A stretch of 64,000 bases of DNA, taken from positions 372,001 to 436,000 of the forward strand of contig NW_026570227.1 of the NCBI RefSeq assembly GCF_019649055.1. Direction: 5' to 3'. The stretch's first letter is position 1. Each line of letters opens with the position of its first letter. This document shows positions 36,493 through 49,100 of the stretch, one piece after another. Under the pieces are notes generated by a model, which worked only from the letters and a program-made list of their open reading frames with translations, was not told the origin of the DNA and made no database searches. Source of the DNA: Paramacrobiotus metropolitanus. Taxonomy: Eukaryota > Tardigrada > Eutardigrada > Parachela > Macrobiotidae. Both the position numbers and the translations under genes were made by a program.

Positions 36493-36854
36493 TGACGGAG
36501 AGATCAGTACGATAGGAATAATTACCGTAATAGTCTATCCTACCGACCTACTCAACGACAGAGTATGAGCTGGTATCTCAATGTGGCATAGCTAAGTCTA
36601 CGAATCTATGCGAAGCGAGAACTGCATCTCCGACGATAATTTAATTAGAAACTCCGAAACTGCCAAAAACTCGTAATGAGAGAACTCGTGATGTAAAATA
36701 TTGCCACTCACGGACTTATATAGACACGCCGCATCCGTGTAGAAACAACCAAAAGTAGATCCGAAAACAAAAGAGAACGATCGAGAATGTACAGCGATAA
36801 TAGAAAGTACGAGTAAAGCCGTCACTTTACGTACTGTACAGCTATATTCCGTCA
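36493..36854 (-). repeat. LTR of the gag element
   Basis: On the plus strand it runs TGACGGAGAGATC...ATATTCCGTCA, so the ends are a 7-bp inverted repeat beginning TG and ending CA. On the element's strand it carries a TATA-like TATATAAG. It stops exactly where the BACK exon of unit B begins. Confidence 0.78.
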
Positions 36855-38605
36855 AGAGTGATGAAGTGGTGCCACGTTGACTACCCAGCGCGCTGGACTG
36901 CGGAGAACTTCCAAGCTCTTTTGCCGGAGATTCGCTGGGATCTGCTGCCTGAGGTTCTTACCGTGGCCATCCTCACCACTAGCGGACCACTACGCGACGT
37001 CTTGCTAGACCTGCAGACGCGCCTCTTCCCGCCGGGCGTCCGCTTGACCGCCGCGCCCCGCGAGCGTCACTTCACCGAGGTGGCTTGCATACTCTTCTCC
37101 GATGGTCATACAAACTGTCTGCGCCTGTACGACGCACGCAAGAACAAACTGCATCCCATTCCGCTACCGGTGGGACTGCAGACGTGGAACACTTTGAAGG
37201 AGATGGGCCCGGTGGTTGATAATCGGGTATGGTTCCGCATCCAGCACGGCGCGCAGCTCCGAACCTACGCTTTAACGCTGGACGATGATGACAGTGATGC
37301 TCTGGAGAACGCGGAAATGGAGTGTATCAGAGAGGAGCAGCTGGCGGGTGCCGCATCTCCGCTGGTCAGTCTTAACGGCCTGGTTTTTGGCTGGCACACC
37401 GGCACCGCGCAAAACACGAGCTCCTACTCTGTGGATCCCGATTCCCTTGTCTTCGACCATAGTATCCGCAATCCTAAACGCATTAGGTAAGTGTTATAGC
37501 ATGCCGTTGTACCACAATACCGTGCACGAACCACCAGGCTACAAAGTACACGAAAGCACCAATTTAGTTTGTAATTTAAAGAAAGTTTCTTTTTATATAC
37601 TACCGGTATGCTTCGAAGTTCATGGGCGAAGTTTTTGTTGCAAAACTATACATTTCTGTCAGCTTAGTTTTTTCGCAGATGTTGATTAATGTGGGGATAC
37701 GTTGGCATATATCGATGACCATTTTTAAAATTTCCTAACAAAACGAAATATGAAAAATATGAGGTTTAAGTTTAACATCCGCACACATTCAGGACAAGAA
37801 CCCGATTCGAGGCAGCAGACACTCGCAACAACAGCAATTATCAGAATTCACAGTAGGGTAGTATTTCAGTCCACGCTTTAAACAAAATACAGCAGCGATG
37901 TTAAACACCACATCTCAGTACACCCTCTCCCTTACAAAAACATTTGCTGGCCAAATCTCAGGTTCCAGAATTTTCTTTGCCATGTCTTTTAAACGTACCA
38001 GTGAATATATGGGCATTTCTTTAACAACGAAAATATGCGCCTTTTCTCGGTACTCGGCCAAAAAGCGTTCATGTTTTCACAGAAAAGAAGCGGCATTCGA
38101 CGTGTGGAATCATTACTTCTATCTCTGCGGTGGATATCCCGTGAAGGGCCGCAACCGTGACATCTTGGCCACAAGCGAAGTGTACAACGCCGTCACTAAC
38201 CAGTGGCGAGATCTGCCGGTGATGCCGCAGTCACGCTGCACCTTCGCTGCTAAAGTCCTCAACGGTTACCGGTATGTGACGGGCGGCGTTGGTGAGGCCT
38301 CGGCTGCTGGACCAGGCGTTCTTCGCACCTGCGAGCGGCTGCGTCTGGGCGTGGCCGGCGCCCAATGGCAGTCAGTGGCTGGCCTAGGATTTCCCCGCTA
38401 CGGACACGGTATGTTCGTCCTGCACGACAAGCTGTACGTGTGCGGAGGGTGCAACCGCGACGGGATGCCGGTGACCTGGATGGAAGTGTACGATGCGGCG
38501 GTGAATCTGTGGAGCGCTGTGCAACCGACCGAGCGACCCGGGGTGCGGTATGCGCCTGTGTCGGCTTGTGCGACGCTCACGGTTCCATATAAAGCGCTGC
38601 GTTAA
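36855..38605 (+). pseudogene. BACK-Kelch gene, unit B, 5' end replaced by LTR
   Basis: Paralogue of unit A. Exon 36855-37486 encodes the second half of BACK (MKWCHVDYPARWTAENF) and the Kelch-like region, with donor AG|GTAAGT. Exon 38083-38605 follows tttcacag and holds three Kelch blades (YLCGGYPVKGRN, VTGGVG, VCGGCN); both frames are open and the phases match. The residues before MKWC and the splice acceptor are missing: the LTR ends at 36854, at the first base of the exon. No upstream exon can be joined without a new acceptor inside the LTR, so normal expression is unlikely, although the coding sequence itself is not decayed. Confidence 0.68.
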
Positions 38606-39680
38606 TGAAGGACGTTTTCCGTTTTCATTGTTTCTGTTACTTTTGATTAGTGCATTGCTCTGTTTTATGTTATCAAATTTACACTTAGTACAGGCAGTGT
38701 GTACAGTAGTGTTGTTGACCTACCGTGAATGTATGAAGCTTCAAATTTATTAAAAATTTTTCAAATTCGATCGGTACAGAAGTACCTCTTTTCGCAGTAC
38801 ATTGTCTAAATGGCTTCACGCAACTGGATACTGGGATACTTAAGCGGTATGTCCCAAAATGATGGACGGTAACAATTCACTTTAAATTCACGTTATTTTC
38901 AATCCAAAATCAATTGACCAATACGGAAGGAATGCATCGAGGAACTTTGTTCGCTAAAATAACTGGGCGTTAAAAACACTGCGTGCGAAGATTTAGGCTG
39001 TGGTTCTGTTGGTGGTTATCTATCTGTCTTGACTAAAACCTGAACGTATTTCGGATACACGCCATAACAGAGCGTATCGAAGAGTACATTGATTGACCTT
39101 TAGAGGACGGATTTCCGTACAGGATACATGTGATATTCCATAGGATTATTCGGTATTCACGCGGCCATCACTGTGACACAATTAAGATCTGTGCCAAGAC
39201 GTGGCAGTGATTTTAGTTGTTTTGATTTTTTTCGTCGTGTGCGTCACTATGATTTGTTTGTTGTTGTTCAAATATTCTCTTGGCTATGCTATGCATGTGC
39301 AACTGTACATCTGTACGGACATGGTGAGCAAATCTTTTCGATTTTTTCCTTAACAAATTTTAATGATGGACCACACAAATCTAACAGGTGTACCCGCGCG
39401 GATCACGGATCAGCAGTGTGATTAAGGATCTTAGCAGCGCCATACTGACCGTTTCTGCGGATGCGGTCCTCTTTCGCAGTTGAATTATAAAACACCCGAA
39501 AAACTCACACACCACACTGCACTGGTCGGGCGGTGCATCACTTTCGCCCGACGAATTCCCTCAGTCCCAGTGCGCACGGGATGATAAAGCGTGCAGCTTG
39601 CTGGTTCAGCTTGCTGACGTCCCAGTTAACCAGTTCGGCGCTGGTTCACCGGACACCCCGGTAATGTGCAGGGTGACGCG
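38606..39680. other. 3' flank of unit B Kelch gene
   Basis: Matches the flanks of units A and D. 38695-38757 also occurs inverted at 56524-56585 (GAAGCTTCATACATTCACGG), far from any cassette. No gene of its own. Confidence 0.55.
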
Positions 39681-39689
39681 GATCGCAGC

Positions 39690-40404
39690 CATAGGTTAAA
39701 ATAGTGTGTGGTATTACACAGTTTGTGTATTATTAAATGTGTTCTGTGTATTATTACCTTCTCGAATGTGCAAGATTAAAAAAGTTGAAATCCGTTGAGA
39801 AAACGTTAGAGGGGTCTGTCGAATATAAAATTTGAATTAAAATTTGTATTTTTAATGGAATGTCTTAGTTTTTTAGGGCAAAATCTGCCGTCGGCTTCGC
39901 GCTTCGCGCGAAATTGGTACTATTAAACGTCACACTTGGATAAAGTGATAATCGCGCGCTAAGTATTCCCTAAAAATCCCTCTCACAGTAATCATTCGCG
40001 ACAGTCCTACTTGAAATCTAGAAGATGGTCAGGTTTTTTGTCCCTTCGGCATAAATCCAATTTAAAACAACTTTCATTAACAGCAATAACAGGTTCATTT
40101 TACAAGAATCGGTATTGACCTGCAAATTTATGTACGTGTATTACACGTTGTTCAAGATATGTACTCGTTGTTTTATTGCCGTTAGTAAAATGAAACTCGG
40201 AACAAATTAAAACTCCAGCAAAATAGTATTTCATGCGTCTTTCAGGAAAATAGCTCGTCGGCTTCGCGCGAAAATATTTTTTACCCATAGCTGCTTAATA
40301 AGAACTTCAATTTACCCCACCCAGCGCCCCCGAGGTCCCAGGGGCAGCCCTCCTGGGAGTGTTGGGGGAGTGTGTATTAATAAATTTCTACTATTTTAAT
40401 CTCT
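39690..40404. mobile_element. 715-bp insertion with 9-bp target duplication
   Basis: GATCGCAGC is repeated at 39681-39689 and 40405-40413; units A and D carry it once. Weak inverted ends share TTAAAATAGT. A 9-bp duplication fits Mutator-like or foldback elements. No coding frame; the right third contains a C/G-rich run, CCCCAACAC-like on the complement. Confidence 0.75.
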
Positions 40405-40769
40405 GATCGCAGCTCTGATAACGGCGTAGAATCTACACAGATGGTTCCAGAAATAATTGTAACACACCGTTCAAGGTCAGTGCGGTACTTGCGATACCTG
40501 AGTAAGACCGTCTTAGGAGTTCCTTGAGTTGGCTCTAATCTATTCCGATACCAGCTTTAAATTTACCAGCTTTTCGTCATCAAGATGCTCTTCGAATATG
40601 TTCCAGATCTGAGCGGAATCGATGGAGTCCAAATGGAAGTCTTGCAACGGAAACCAGAAGTCCAAGGTGGGACTGATATCATGCTTGTCGCTCAACAGTA
40701 ACAGAACAGTCAGCCCAAATGATGCGCTTGTAGCCGGCAGGAAGGTTGACGGGTTGATGGTTGACGATC

Positions 40770-40880
40770 AATGAAGGTCATCAACCTTTCTGATCAACCT
40801 TTTCTAAAGGTCATCAACGTTTCTGATCAACCTTTTCTAAAGGTTATCTACCTTTCTGCAAAAGGTTTTCCACCTTTTTG
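40770..40880 (+). repeat. Subterminal AAAGGTCATCAACCTTTC array
   Basis: Tandem units of 17-20 bp, each itself close to a palindrome (AAGGT...ACCTT). Related arrays lie at 41410-41640 (left arm), 44400-44580 and 45115-45245 (right arm). Confidence 0.8.
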
Positions 40881-41987
40881 GCGAAGATTATCCTCATAGC
40901 TGCCCAACTTAATATTTATTAATTTAATCTTTCGGCTTACTCTTAGTCTGCCTAAGCTGTCTCAACCTTAAATTTTTATTTCTCAGAATTTCTTTCTCGG
41001 TATCCATTGATTTGAAAATGGCGCAACGGTGTGCTTTTGGAGACGTTGCGATCATATGAATCACTTTGCGTCAAAATAGTAGTATGCGTTCAGAGTGGCC
41101 GCAGCCATACTGCAAGGACTGTCCTTTGCTAAATGTTCAGCTGCACTTATTAGAAACACGTACCGAATTAGGTACTGGCACATTCGAGCGCCCCACTTCA
41201 AACTTAAGGCGAAAGGGAAGTCGCAGATGCCGTTATTTGGTTGTAGTGTTCGCGTTATTTGTGCACTTTATCCGTAACGATTTTCCGAACCTCCGTGCTT
41301 TTGGACTTAAAAATTTTGAACGGTACCGCATTTTGAATGTTAAGGGAGACTGAAATGTGGGCGGCATTGCAGTACTGGGTTTAGTGAGGGTTGTTATGGT
41401 AGTCCACCTGCCTGTCGAAAGTCATAAACCTTTCTTTAGAGATCATCAACCATTCTGTGAAGTTTATCAACCTTTCTGCAAAGGTCATCAACCTTTCTGT
41501 AAAGGTCATCAACCTTTCTGATCAACCTTTTCTAAAGGTCATCAACCTTTCGGCAAAGGTCATCAGCTTTTCTGTAAAGGCCATCCACTTTTCTTCAAAG
41601 ATCATGAGCCTTCACAAAGGATAAATCAGCCTTTTTTTGTAAAGGTCGTTTTTGTTCATTCGTTTTGGAAGATCGCACTATATGAAGCCTCACATAAAAC
41701 TGATTTGCTGTCAGAGGTATCAGTCGATAGCGATAGCGAAATAATTAGAAGTTCTCCCTGAAAACCCATCAAGATATTACTAATATCTTATTACACCAGA
41801 TCTTGATTACAGTTATATATTGAAAAGTAGAGTGACACTGAAGTCACCCCTAACACCTCGTTTTTATAGCCCCCTTTTCCGCACCCCGTTAATTATAGGC
41901 ACCCCGTTTCAAGGTAATTAATTAAGCCTTCTTACACCCTATTTTTATAGACAATAATGTTATGGGAATTTTTGCGTAACTTAATTA

Positions 41988-42725
41988 CAGCCCTGCCGGG
42001 CCAAGTTGGGACAGTTATAAAAATTCCTTTTTTTTACCAAGGAAGTCTAAAATTTTTATTTAAATGTTTCAAGATAGCTTTTGGTTTGTAGCACCTTTCA
42101 GATTTTTATTTTGATGCAAAACGCTGAAGTACAGGGAACGCGGGCTAATTGTTTAATTCATGTTTTAATGCAAAAATCGCACTGGTTACTGAAACAAAAT
42201 CAAGCTCATTCGAAAATAATTTTAAAATTTGAGAAGATTAGAAACCATCAACTAATAGCGTGGTTTTTTAACGGTCCCTTCCCACATTTTATCTAAACAC
42301 TAACGTTCTGCCTAATGCTATGCGGGTTCCAGGCAACAGCATTTCTCTGTTGGTGTGCTCTTTAACATACAAGTCTATGGAAGATGCACCTTCCTTCGAG
42401 GTGATCTCGAGCACTGGTCGGGTCAGAATTTTCTGGTGACCTATAAAAGACACCTTATGGGTCACGCAATAGTTCTAGAAAGCGTAAACGCAGAAACATC
42501 AATTGGCGCATATCTTAGAGCTGCAGTTATAAGCGGCCGAAAAATGACCACCACCACGCCCACTTAATTGCCCTCTCGGTCGTTACTGCCGTATTGATCG
42601 ACAACAGCTCTACCACTACTGGATTCGCAATTAAAAAGCTACGTTAGGAGAGTTCAAATATAGAAACAAAGTGCCTTTTGGGAATTTATTTTACGCAATT
42701 GTCCCAACTTGGCCCGGCGCCCCTG
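41988..42725. mobile_element. Nested Tc1/mariner-type element
   Basis: Inverted ends share CCGGGCCAAGTTGGGACA, begin CAG and are flanked by TA (41986-41987, 42726-42727). 738 bp, no transposase. It sits in the left arm only, and explains part of the length difference between the arms of the foldback. Confidence 0.78.
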
Positions 42726-45700
42726 TAGATTAGGAAGCAGTGCTCGCTGTGCTATCCAACACTTCATGCGAGTGTCCAACAGCCTAAACAGTGACCGTCC
42801 TCACGTCCTTCCCCAGTTATCCATGCTATATGGAGGTGAAGTTGAAGAAAAAACTGTACGATTTTCTGCAGTCTTAGTTGCAGTCAGCTGCATCCAATCA
42901 GTGCGGTTCCCTGGTGGGCTCATGCATCCTCAGAGTGACTGAGGGGATCGCCGTGGATGAGACAGTTCATGGTTTGGCGTTATCAGATAAATTATGGGAA
43001 ATTAAAAAAAAGGAGTGCGTATAGAACAACAATGGGTTTTGTTTAATTAATAGCAGAAATAAGTGGTTATAAAAACGGAGGTGAAAAGGGGTGGCTACAG
43101 TGATTTCCCTAAAAATGTGTGCATGCGCAACTACATATTTGCATGCAGAAGTTGGACTGGCCATTGGTGGATGGTGGATGTTCAATGAAACTGCATCCGC
43201 CCATCTGCTGAGCCAAGTCATCGGTGTCGATTGATCTAACAATGACACTATTGAGTGCATTCAAGCCCATTGTGAGAGTCAATACAAGTCGTCACTTATT
43301 AGGCAAAAATGTGGATGAAGGCTGCAGCTATGGATATACATTATTATTATCACTCTTCCTGCATGTTTTCCAACTTTATCACCTTCCCAATGAATTTTTC
43401 ATTTGAATTGAGAAATTTTAACTGAAACTGAGGTAGATGATAGGGTGCCAGGTTTCCAGCTACGCTGCCAAATGCCAACCACCGTAGCTGTCCAGCTGGC
43501 TGTTTCACAGACCCATGCGTCGAACTCCAGCTTTTTTCTCTCGTTCAAATCTCGGTCAAAACCTCACGATCAACATTCCAAAAGGTACAAAATGCTTTCA
43601 GATATTTTTTATTGCCCAACAGGTTGCTACTGGGACCGTATAACGTAAATCAGAGCAATTTTAGCACAAGAAAACACTTTGGGTAATACGCAAAAAGTTT
43701 GTTATAAGTATTCGAAAAATTACTCTTATTTACGTTTTTCGCCTCAAGAAGCAATTTATTCGGTACCAAAAAGCTTCTGAGCGTTTTTTCTGCCTGTTGC
43801 AATGTTGATCGTGAGGTTTAACCAAGATGTATACAAGAGAAAAAGGCTGGAGGTGCACGCATGAGTCCATGGAGAGAGCCCGCTAATGGGCAAAGTCGGG
43901 CACTTCAACAGCAATATGCCTGTTCCGCTTCTCCTATACCTCTAGGGTTATGTTAAAATTTTTAAAATGAACGAGTTAATGGGAAGATAAAAAACGTCGG
44001 ATGGTATGCAGGCAGATTGGTAAATGTATATGCATATCTGCATCCACCTTTTTGCCGAAGCAATGACGGTGTGCATTGACACTCACAAAAGGCTTGAATG
44101 CACCCAATGGTGTCATTGTTAGATCAATCGACACCGACATGTTGGCTCAGCAGATGGGTGGATGCGATTTCACTAAACATCCATTATTCAGCAATCCACC
44201 TTTCTGTCGGTTACGCTTGCAAGTATTTGTAAATGTAACTGTAATACAGATAAGCTGTATTTACTGTAATAAGATACCAGTAATATCTTAATGGCTTTTC
44301 AGGGGGAGATCGCAGTCGACCTTTAATATAGCTATTTCGATATCGCTATCGACTGAACCAAATCAGTTTTTTGTGGTTTTCATATATTGCGTCTGGCTGA
44401 TAACCTTTACAAATAAAGGTTGATAACCTTTGCAGAAAGGTTGATGACCTTTGAAGAAAGGTGGATGACCTTTTCAGAAAGGTTGATGACCTTTGCAGAA
44501 AGGTTGATGACCTTTGCAGAAAGGTTGATAAACTTCACAGAATGGTTGATGATATCTAAAGAAAGGTTTATGACTTTCGACAGGCAGGTGGACTACCATA
44601 ACAACCCTCACTAAACCCAGTACTGCAATGCCGCCCACATTTCAGTCTCCCTTAACATTCAAAATGCGGTACCGTTCAAAATTTTTAAGTCCAAAAGCAC
44701 GGAGGTTCGGAAAATCGTTACGGATAAAGTGCACAAATAACGCGAACACTACAACCAAATAACGGCATCTGCGACTTCCTTTCGCCTTAAGTTTGAAGTG
44801 GGGCGCTCGAATGTGCCAGTACCTAATTCGGTACGTGTTTCTAATAAGTGCAGCTGAACATTTAGCAAAGGACAGTCCTTGCAGTATGGCTGCGGCCACT
44901 CTGAACGCATACTACTATTTTGACGCAAAGTGATTCATATGATCGCAACGTCTCCAAAAGCACACCGTTGCGCCATTTTCAAATCAATGGATACCGAGAA
45001 AGAAATTCTGAGAAATAAAAATTTAAGGTTGAGACAGCTTAGGCAGACTAAGAGTAAGCCGAAAGATTAAATTAATAAATATTAAGTTGGGCAGCTATGA
45101 GGATAATCTTCGCCAAAAAGGTGGAAAACCTTTTGCAGAAAGGTAGATAACCTTTAGAAAAGGTTGATCAGAAAGGTTGATGACCTTTAGAAAAGGTTGA
45201 TCAGAAAGGTTGATGACCTTTAGAGAAAGGTTGATGACCTTCATTGATCGTCAACCATCAACCCGTCAACCTTCCTGCCGGCTACATGCGCTCGCAGCAC
45301 GACGCGAATTCGCGGTATAATCTGCTGATGTCACGTAGGCAGTCATCCAAAGTACCCTCGAGCGCCGTGGCCAACCAGTGTCGGGACAGGATTAGTCGCG
45401 GGATGCGTACCCCGGCATCTTTCAGAATGGGCTTAATATACCCCAGAGCCCATCCGGCTTATGTCACTCTTTCCGGATAGGTGTGACATCGTCTACCTTT
45501 ATCCCAATAGACGTCCTCCAACGTTATGGTCCGTGTTGCCCGGCTGATGTGCTTGAAGATGCAACTGTACAGTGTACACCGCGTAACCATGCCATCAAAA
45601 CTCGTTTGTGCGCATCAGTTCACCACTCCGCTTTCCAGACTGCAACGGGTGACAGCGCGTTCGGTTCATGGTGTTCAGACAGAAACACTTCCTCCAGCAA

Positions 45701-45760
45701 CAAACTCGGCAACGGTAGACCGATTGCCAGGGTGTGGTCCTTACCATTGCCGCTGTTTAT

Positions 45761-46199
45761 TTTTCATTAGTGCGTTGCTCGGTTTATGTTAGGTAATTCA
45801 GAGTGTAATTGTTTTTGCAGTTCTTAGGTTACTCGAGTAGATATTACTTTCTTGCAGGTGGCTGTGTGAGCATGTCCTTGAGGAATGGACAGTATTAGTG
45901 ACGAATTTAAGGGGGGAGGGGGGATTTCCGCTTGTTTACAGCGACTTAGCAAGCCGAAGAGGTTAGGCCAATAGACAGTGCTATCGTTTGAATCATGCAC
46001 TAATACGGTTCGACCCAGTAGATCCTGATATGCGCACAAGATACGGGGCTGTTAGCTGTAGGCTTGTAGCTGATAGAAATCATCATGGTTGCTGAAGTAA
46101 GCTTGTTATAAGCACGGCAGCGGGACTGAAGAGTTTAAACAGAACTTCCAACCAAAAACGCCACAGTTTTTGTGGACGGTTTTCAGAAATTTCGTTCAA
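45761..46199. other. Upstream region of astacin gene 1
   Basis: No gene. Likely holds the promoter of the gene starting at 46200; no clear TATA box was identified. Confidence 0.4.
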
Positions 46200-49100
46200 A
46201 TGTATCATTTGGCTGTAGTAATCTGTCTTATTCTTGCGCCACGCTTGTCGGCATACTGGGACGCGCGAGATTACCTTGATGAGGTGGAAGATGATTTCCT
46301 TCCCGACGGTAAACAGGAACCTGCTCTGCTGATTTGCATTTATTTGAAATACAAAGAGCTACATAACAATTTGCCTGTAGACTGGAACAGCGAAGCGCCA
46401 CTGCATGAGCTTTTGTCGGAGCGGAGCACTATAAATGTACTGCAGGACGATATTATGTATGCTAGCGCCATTTACGACAGTCCCGCAATCTATCAAGCCA
46501 ATCATGCCCATGCATCGGTTGTTAACGGTAGGACGCTGATGGTTTAGTCGTATAGTACTGCGCCACGATCTTTTAGAGCCTTTACTCGATAAATACGATG
46601 ACTACTCGGGTAAGTATTAGTAAACTGATATGCGGTATATTATGTAGAACACTCGTACTAACTGATTCGTTACACTGGCAGGTGGTTGATCATCATAATT
46701 TTTTTTAATAAAATCTCGTGGGACGTATATTAGGATACTGCCTTCTATCACCGGTGGAAAGGTGAGCGAGTTAGTGGTTGATGGTCGAAGGGCACGCACC
46801 AGCCTGTCAGCGATACTGTCGGTGTAGTCACAACGGTCAAGGCGAATCTCGACGTGTAGGGTGAAACAAGTTCTTCAATGTCAGAATGTTGAATGTCAAG
46901 TTGTAAAATCAAGAAAGGAGCTCAAATCCAAAACGAAATATATGCGAACGAATTATATCAGACTTGTGATGCTGCAGATACCCAAAGAGAAAGGATCACG
47001 TTCTGGTCGGGAGGACAAGTTCCGTACATAATCAGTTCCGCATTTGGTGAGTGTCTGCCTCAACATCATCCCGGCTAACAGTGAATTCCGGGAAAACACT
47101 ATCAAAATTCTACTGACAGGTGCATCGAGCAGATTTCTCATTGAGGATGCCATGCGCAGGATTGAAGAAGCGACATTTGGCTGCATTAGCTTCGTCAAGA
47201 GAACTGTAGAGGACGACTTCGTATCTTTTCAGCAGGGCAACAAGTAAGCGTCATAATTAAAACCAATTATTTGTACATGTGAGATCTCGGCTAAACAACA
47301 AGAAATGCCAAGAAAGGGAGGTGAAGATTACTGCCGTCGATAAACCGTTAAGCAATATGTCTGCAGAGCGTTCAAGTTAGAAATTATATTACCAATATAA
47401 TATACACTCATGATGTGTCATGTACTTGTGAACTATGACCATTGTCCTACTAACTAATCTATGACTGTACGGTGCACCCAGGTCACCAATCCCCTTGTTT
47501 ATCAGATGTTTAGGTGCAGTAACTTACTAATATCGTGAATGTGCCGTGTGCTATATAAGCAACCTGCTTGTATAACATTGATGAACAGAACAACAACAGA
47601 ACTGACAACAGTGTGTGCGACGCTTCCGGTTTCTGTTCCCGTGACTATAATAATATCATAATATAAATTCTAACAGTTCAGTAAGGAGAAAAGCCGGCTG
47701 TTATTCCACCTTGGCAGCGGTTTTCCCGACCAATGTGCCGGTTCCCAAAAAACGCATTATATATCGCGTATATATACATATTCGAAATTTACACTCGTTC
47801 TCGCATACAATTTGAAAAGGTTATACAACATGCACCAAGTTGCTGTAGCCGCTAGACCAGATTGCACCACAGAGTCTGGTGTACGAAAAAATGCTAGCTC
47901 GATATACACACTTTGCTCCGTGCAAAAATGTTTTCGATTTACAACCATTTCCACTTTGATACTACCGACATTTTCCTTTCTCACTGTTCTTGCCAGTTTT
48001 CTTTTTCTTAGCAGCGCAAGACAATCACATAAGAAGTATAGTAAGAGCGCAATGTCAGAGCTCTGATATTTTTCTACTGATGACGCCGGGTTGTTGTCTT
48101 TTCGATGTGCCCTTGGCAGAGGCTGGAGTAGGATATTTAAAGGCAAAGTGAGCGCCCCCGGTGGGAGGAAGGCTCGTGTTCAGTGCCCTCCAGGGGCAGG
48201 CAACGACCGGATCTAAAAGTGGTGCAATTTCGTCTAGCGGATACAGTATACCATTACTACAGGGTTTGCATTCAGGAAAACACACGCTGCGCACGTCCTT
48301 TGCCATGCGTTCGCATCACCGCATGCGAAGGCAGTGCACACATCACACGCCACATGCGCTGCCTAACCGCACACAAGCTCTGGGCACCGAGCCGCTAAAG
48401 TAACATCTCACATGTCCGCTCCTGCAGGGTATACTAGCCGTGCTTTTCATCTGACCCCTACTTGGCCAACGGTCAGAAATACGTCTTATATGTAATTGCG
48501 AACAGCATAACGACATAAATGTCCTCGCACAAATATATGTAAATGAAACAGTTGAAATTCGGCACAAACAAGAGCATGGAGAAACATATGTACAGCCATG
48601 CAATTGACAGCACTATCTACTGTCCATGGTCGCAAAATCCATGTTGGAGTAATCGCTGCGAAGAAAACACCACACAAATGGGAAGAGAAAAGTCTTCAGC
48701 AGACTGCATACAACAAACAGTGCCATGGACTGGGCTGTGTAGCCATTTTAAAAGGCCCGCGCCCAAGCTTTGACTCTGACTCAGACTCTGACCGCAAAAA
48801 TTCTGACTCTGACTACTAAAAGTCTCACTCTGACTGGACAAAGTCTCAATCTGACCCTTCAAACTGAGACCATCAAAGTCTGACTCTAACAGCAATACTC
48901 TGACCACTAAAACTGAGGTTGAGATTGAGAATCTTAGGGTTCTTAGGTTTCTTAACCTAAGAAAACCTAAGAAACCTTAAAAACCTAAAAAGCTGAGAAA
49001 CATAAGAAACCTAAGAAAAAACCTAAGAAACCTTCAGAATCATAGTCACACTTTGAGCGGTCAGAGTCAGACTTTGAGTAGTCAGAGTCAGACTATGAGT

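Larger units (their letters stand above)
33500..36854 (-). mobile_element. Broken LTR retroelement with gag
   Basis: Minus-strand element. Its 5' LTR (36493-36854) and primer-binding site are intact, followed by a leader of about 830 bp and a gag region. No protease, reverse transcriptase or integrase follows, and no second LTR is visible before cassette sequence resumes near 33495. It is truncated at its 3' side; the left boundary is approximate. Confidence 0.75.
40729..45286. mobile_element. 4.56-kb foldback element
   Basis: Terminal repeats start TGTAGCCGGCAGGAAGG and end with the complement at 45286. A 6-bp duplication TGCGCT flanks them (40723-40728, 45287-45292). The outer arms (about 40729-41450 and 44570-45286) appear identical apart from one repeat unit. 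Inner arms continue as diverged inverted copies: 41757-41800 with 44256-44305, 43171-43285 with 44080-44190, and 43510-43578 with 43798-43866. The loop is about 220 bp. No transposase was found. It lies within the unit B F-box gene. Confidence 0.88.
39430..45760 (-). pseudogene. F-box gene, unit B, split by two insertions
   Basis: Minus-strand pieces in order: a decayed F-box region (45750-45600), a segment at 45560-45290 (ILSRHWLATALEGTLDDCL; DISRLYREFASCC) that unit A has lost, then after the foldback element 40700-40490 (DFHLDSIDSAQIWNIF), then after the 715-bp insertion 39680-39430. It shows that the ancestral gene had an additional conserved segment between F-box and tail. F-box residues are partly deleted and the TAG after KLVSE is shared with unit A. 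Confidence 0.6.

Noticed and set aside
41066-41353. Identical protein-like frames at 41066-41353 (+) and 44642-44899 (-)
   Set aside because: They are the same arm sequence of the foldback read twice. Identity follows from the inverted repeat, there is no recognisable domain, and no other evidence of coding.
44420-44614. Frame with repeated MTFAERL units
   Set aside because: It is the translation of the AAAGGTTGATGACC tandem array in the foldback arm; the left arm does not keep it as a distinct gene.
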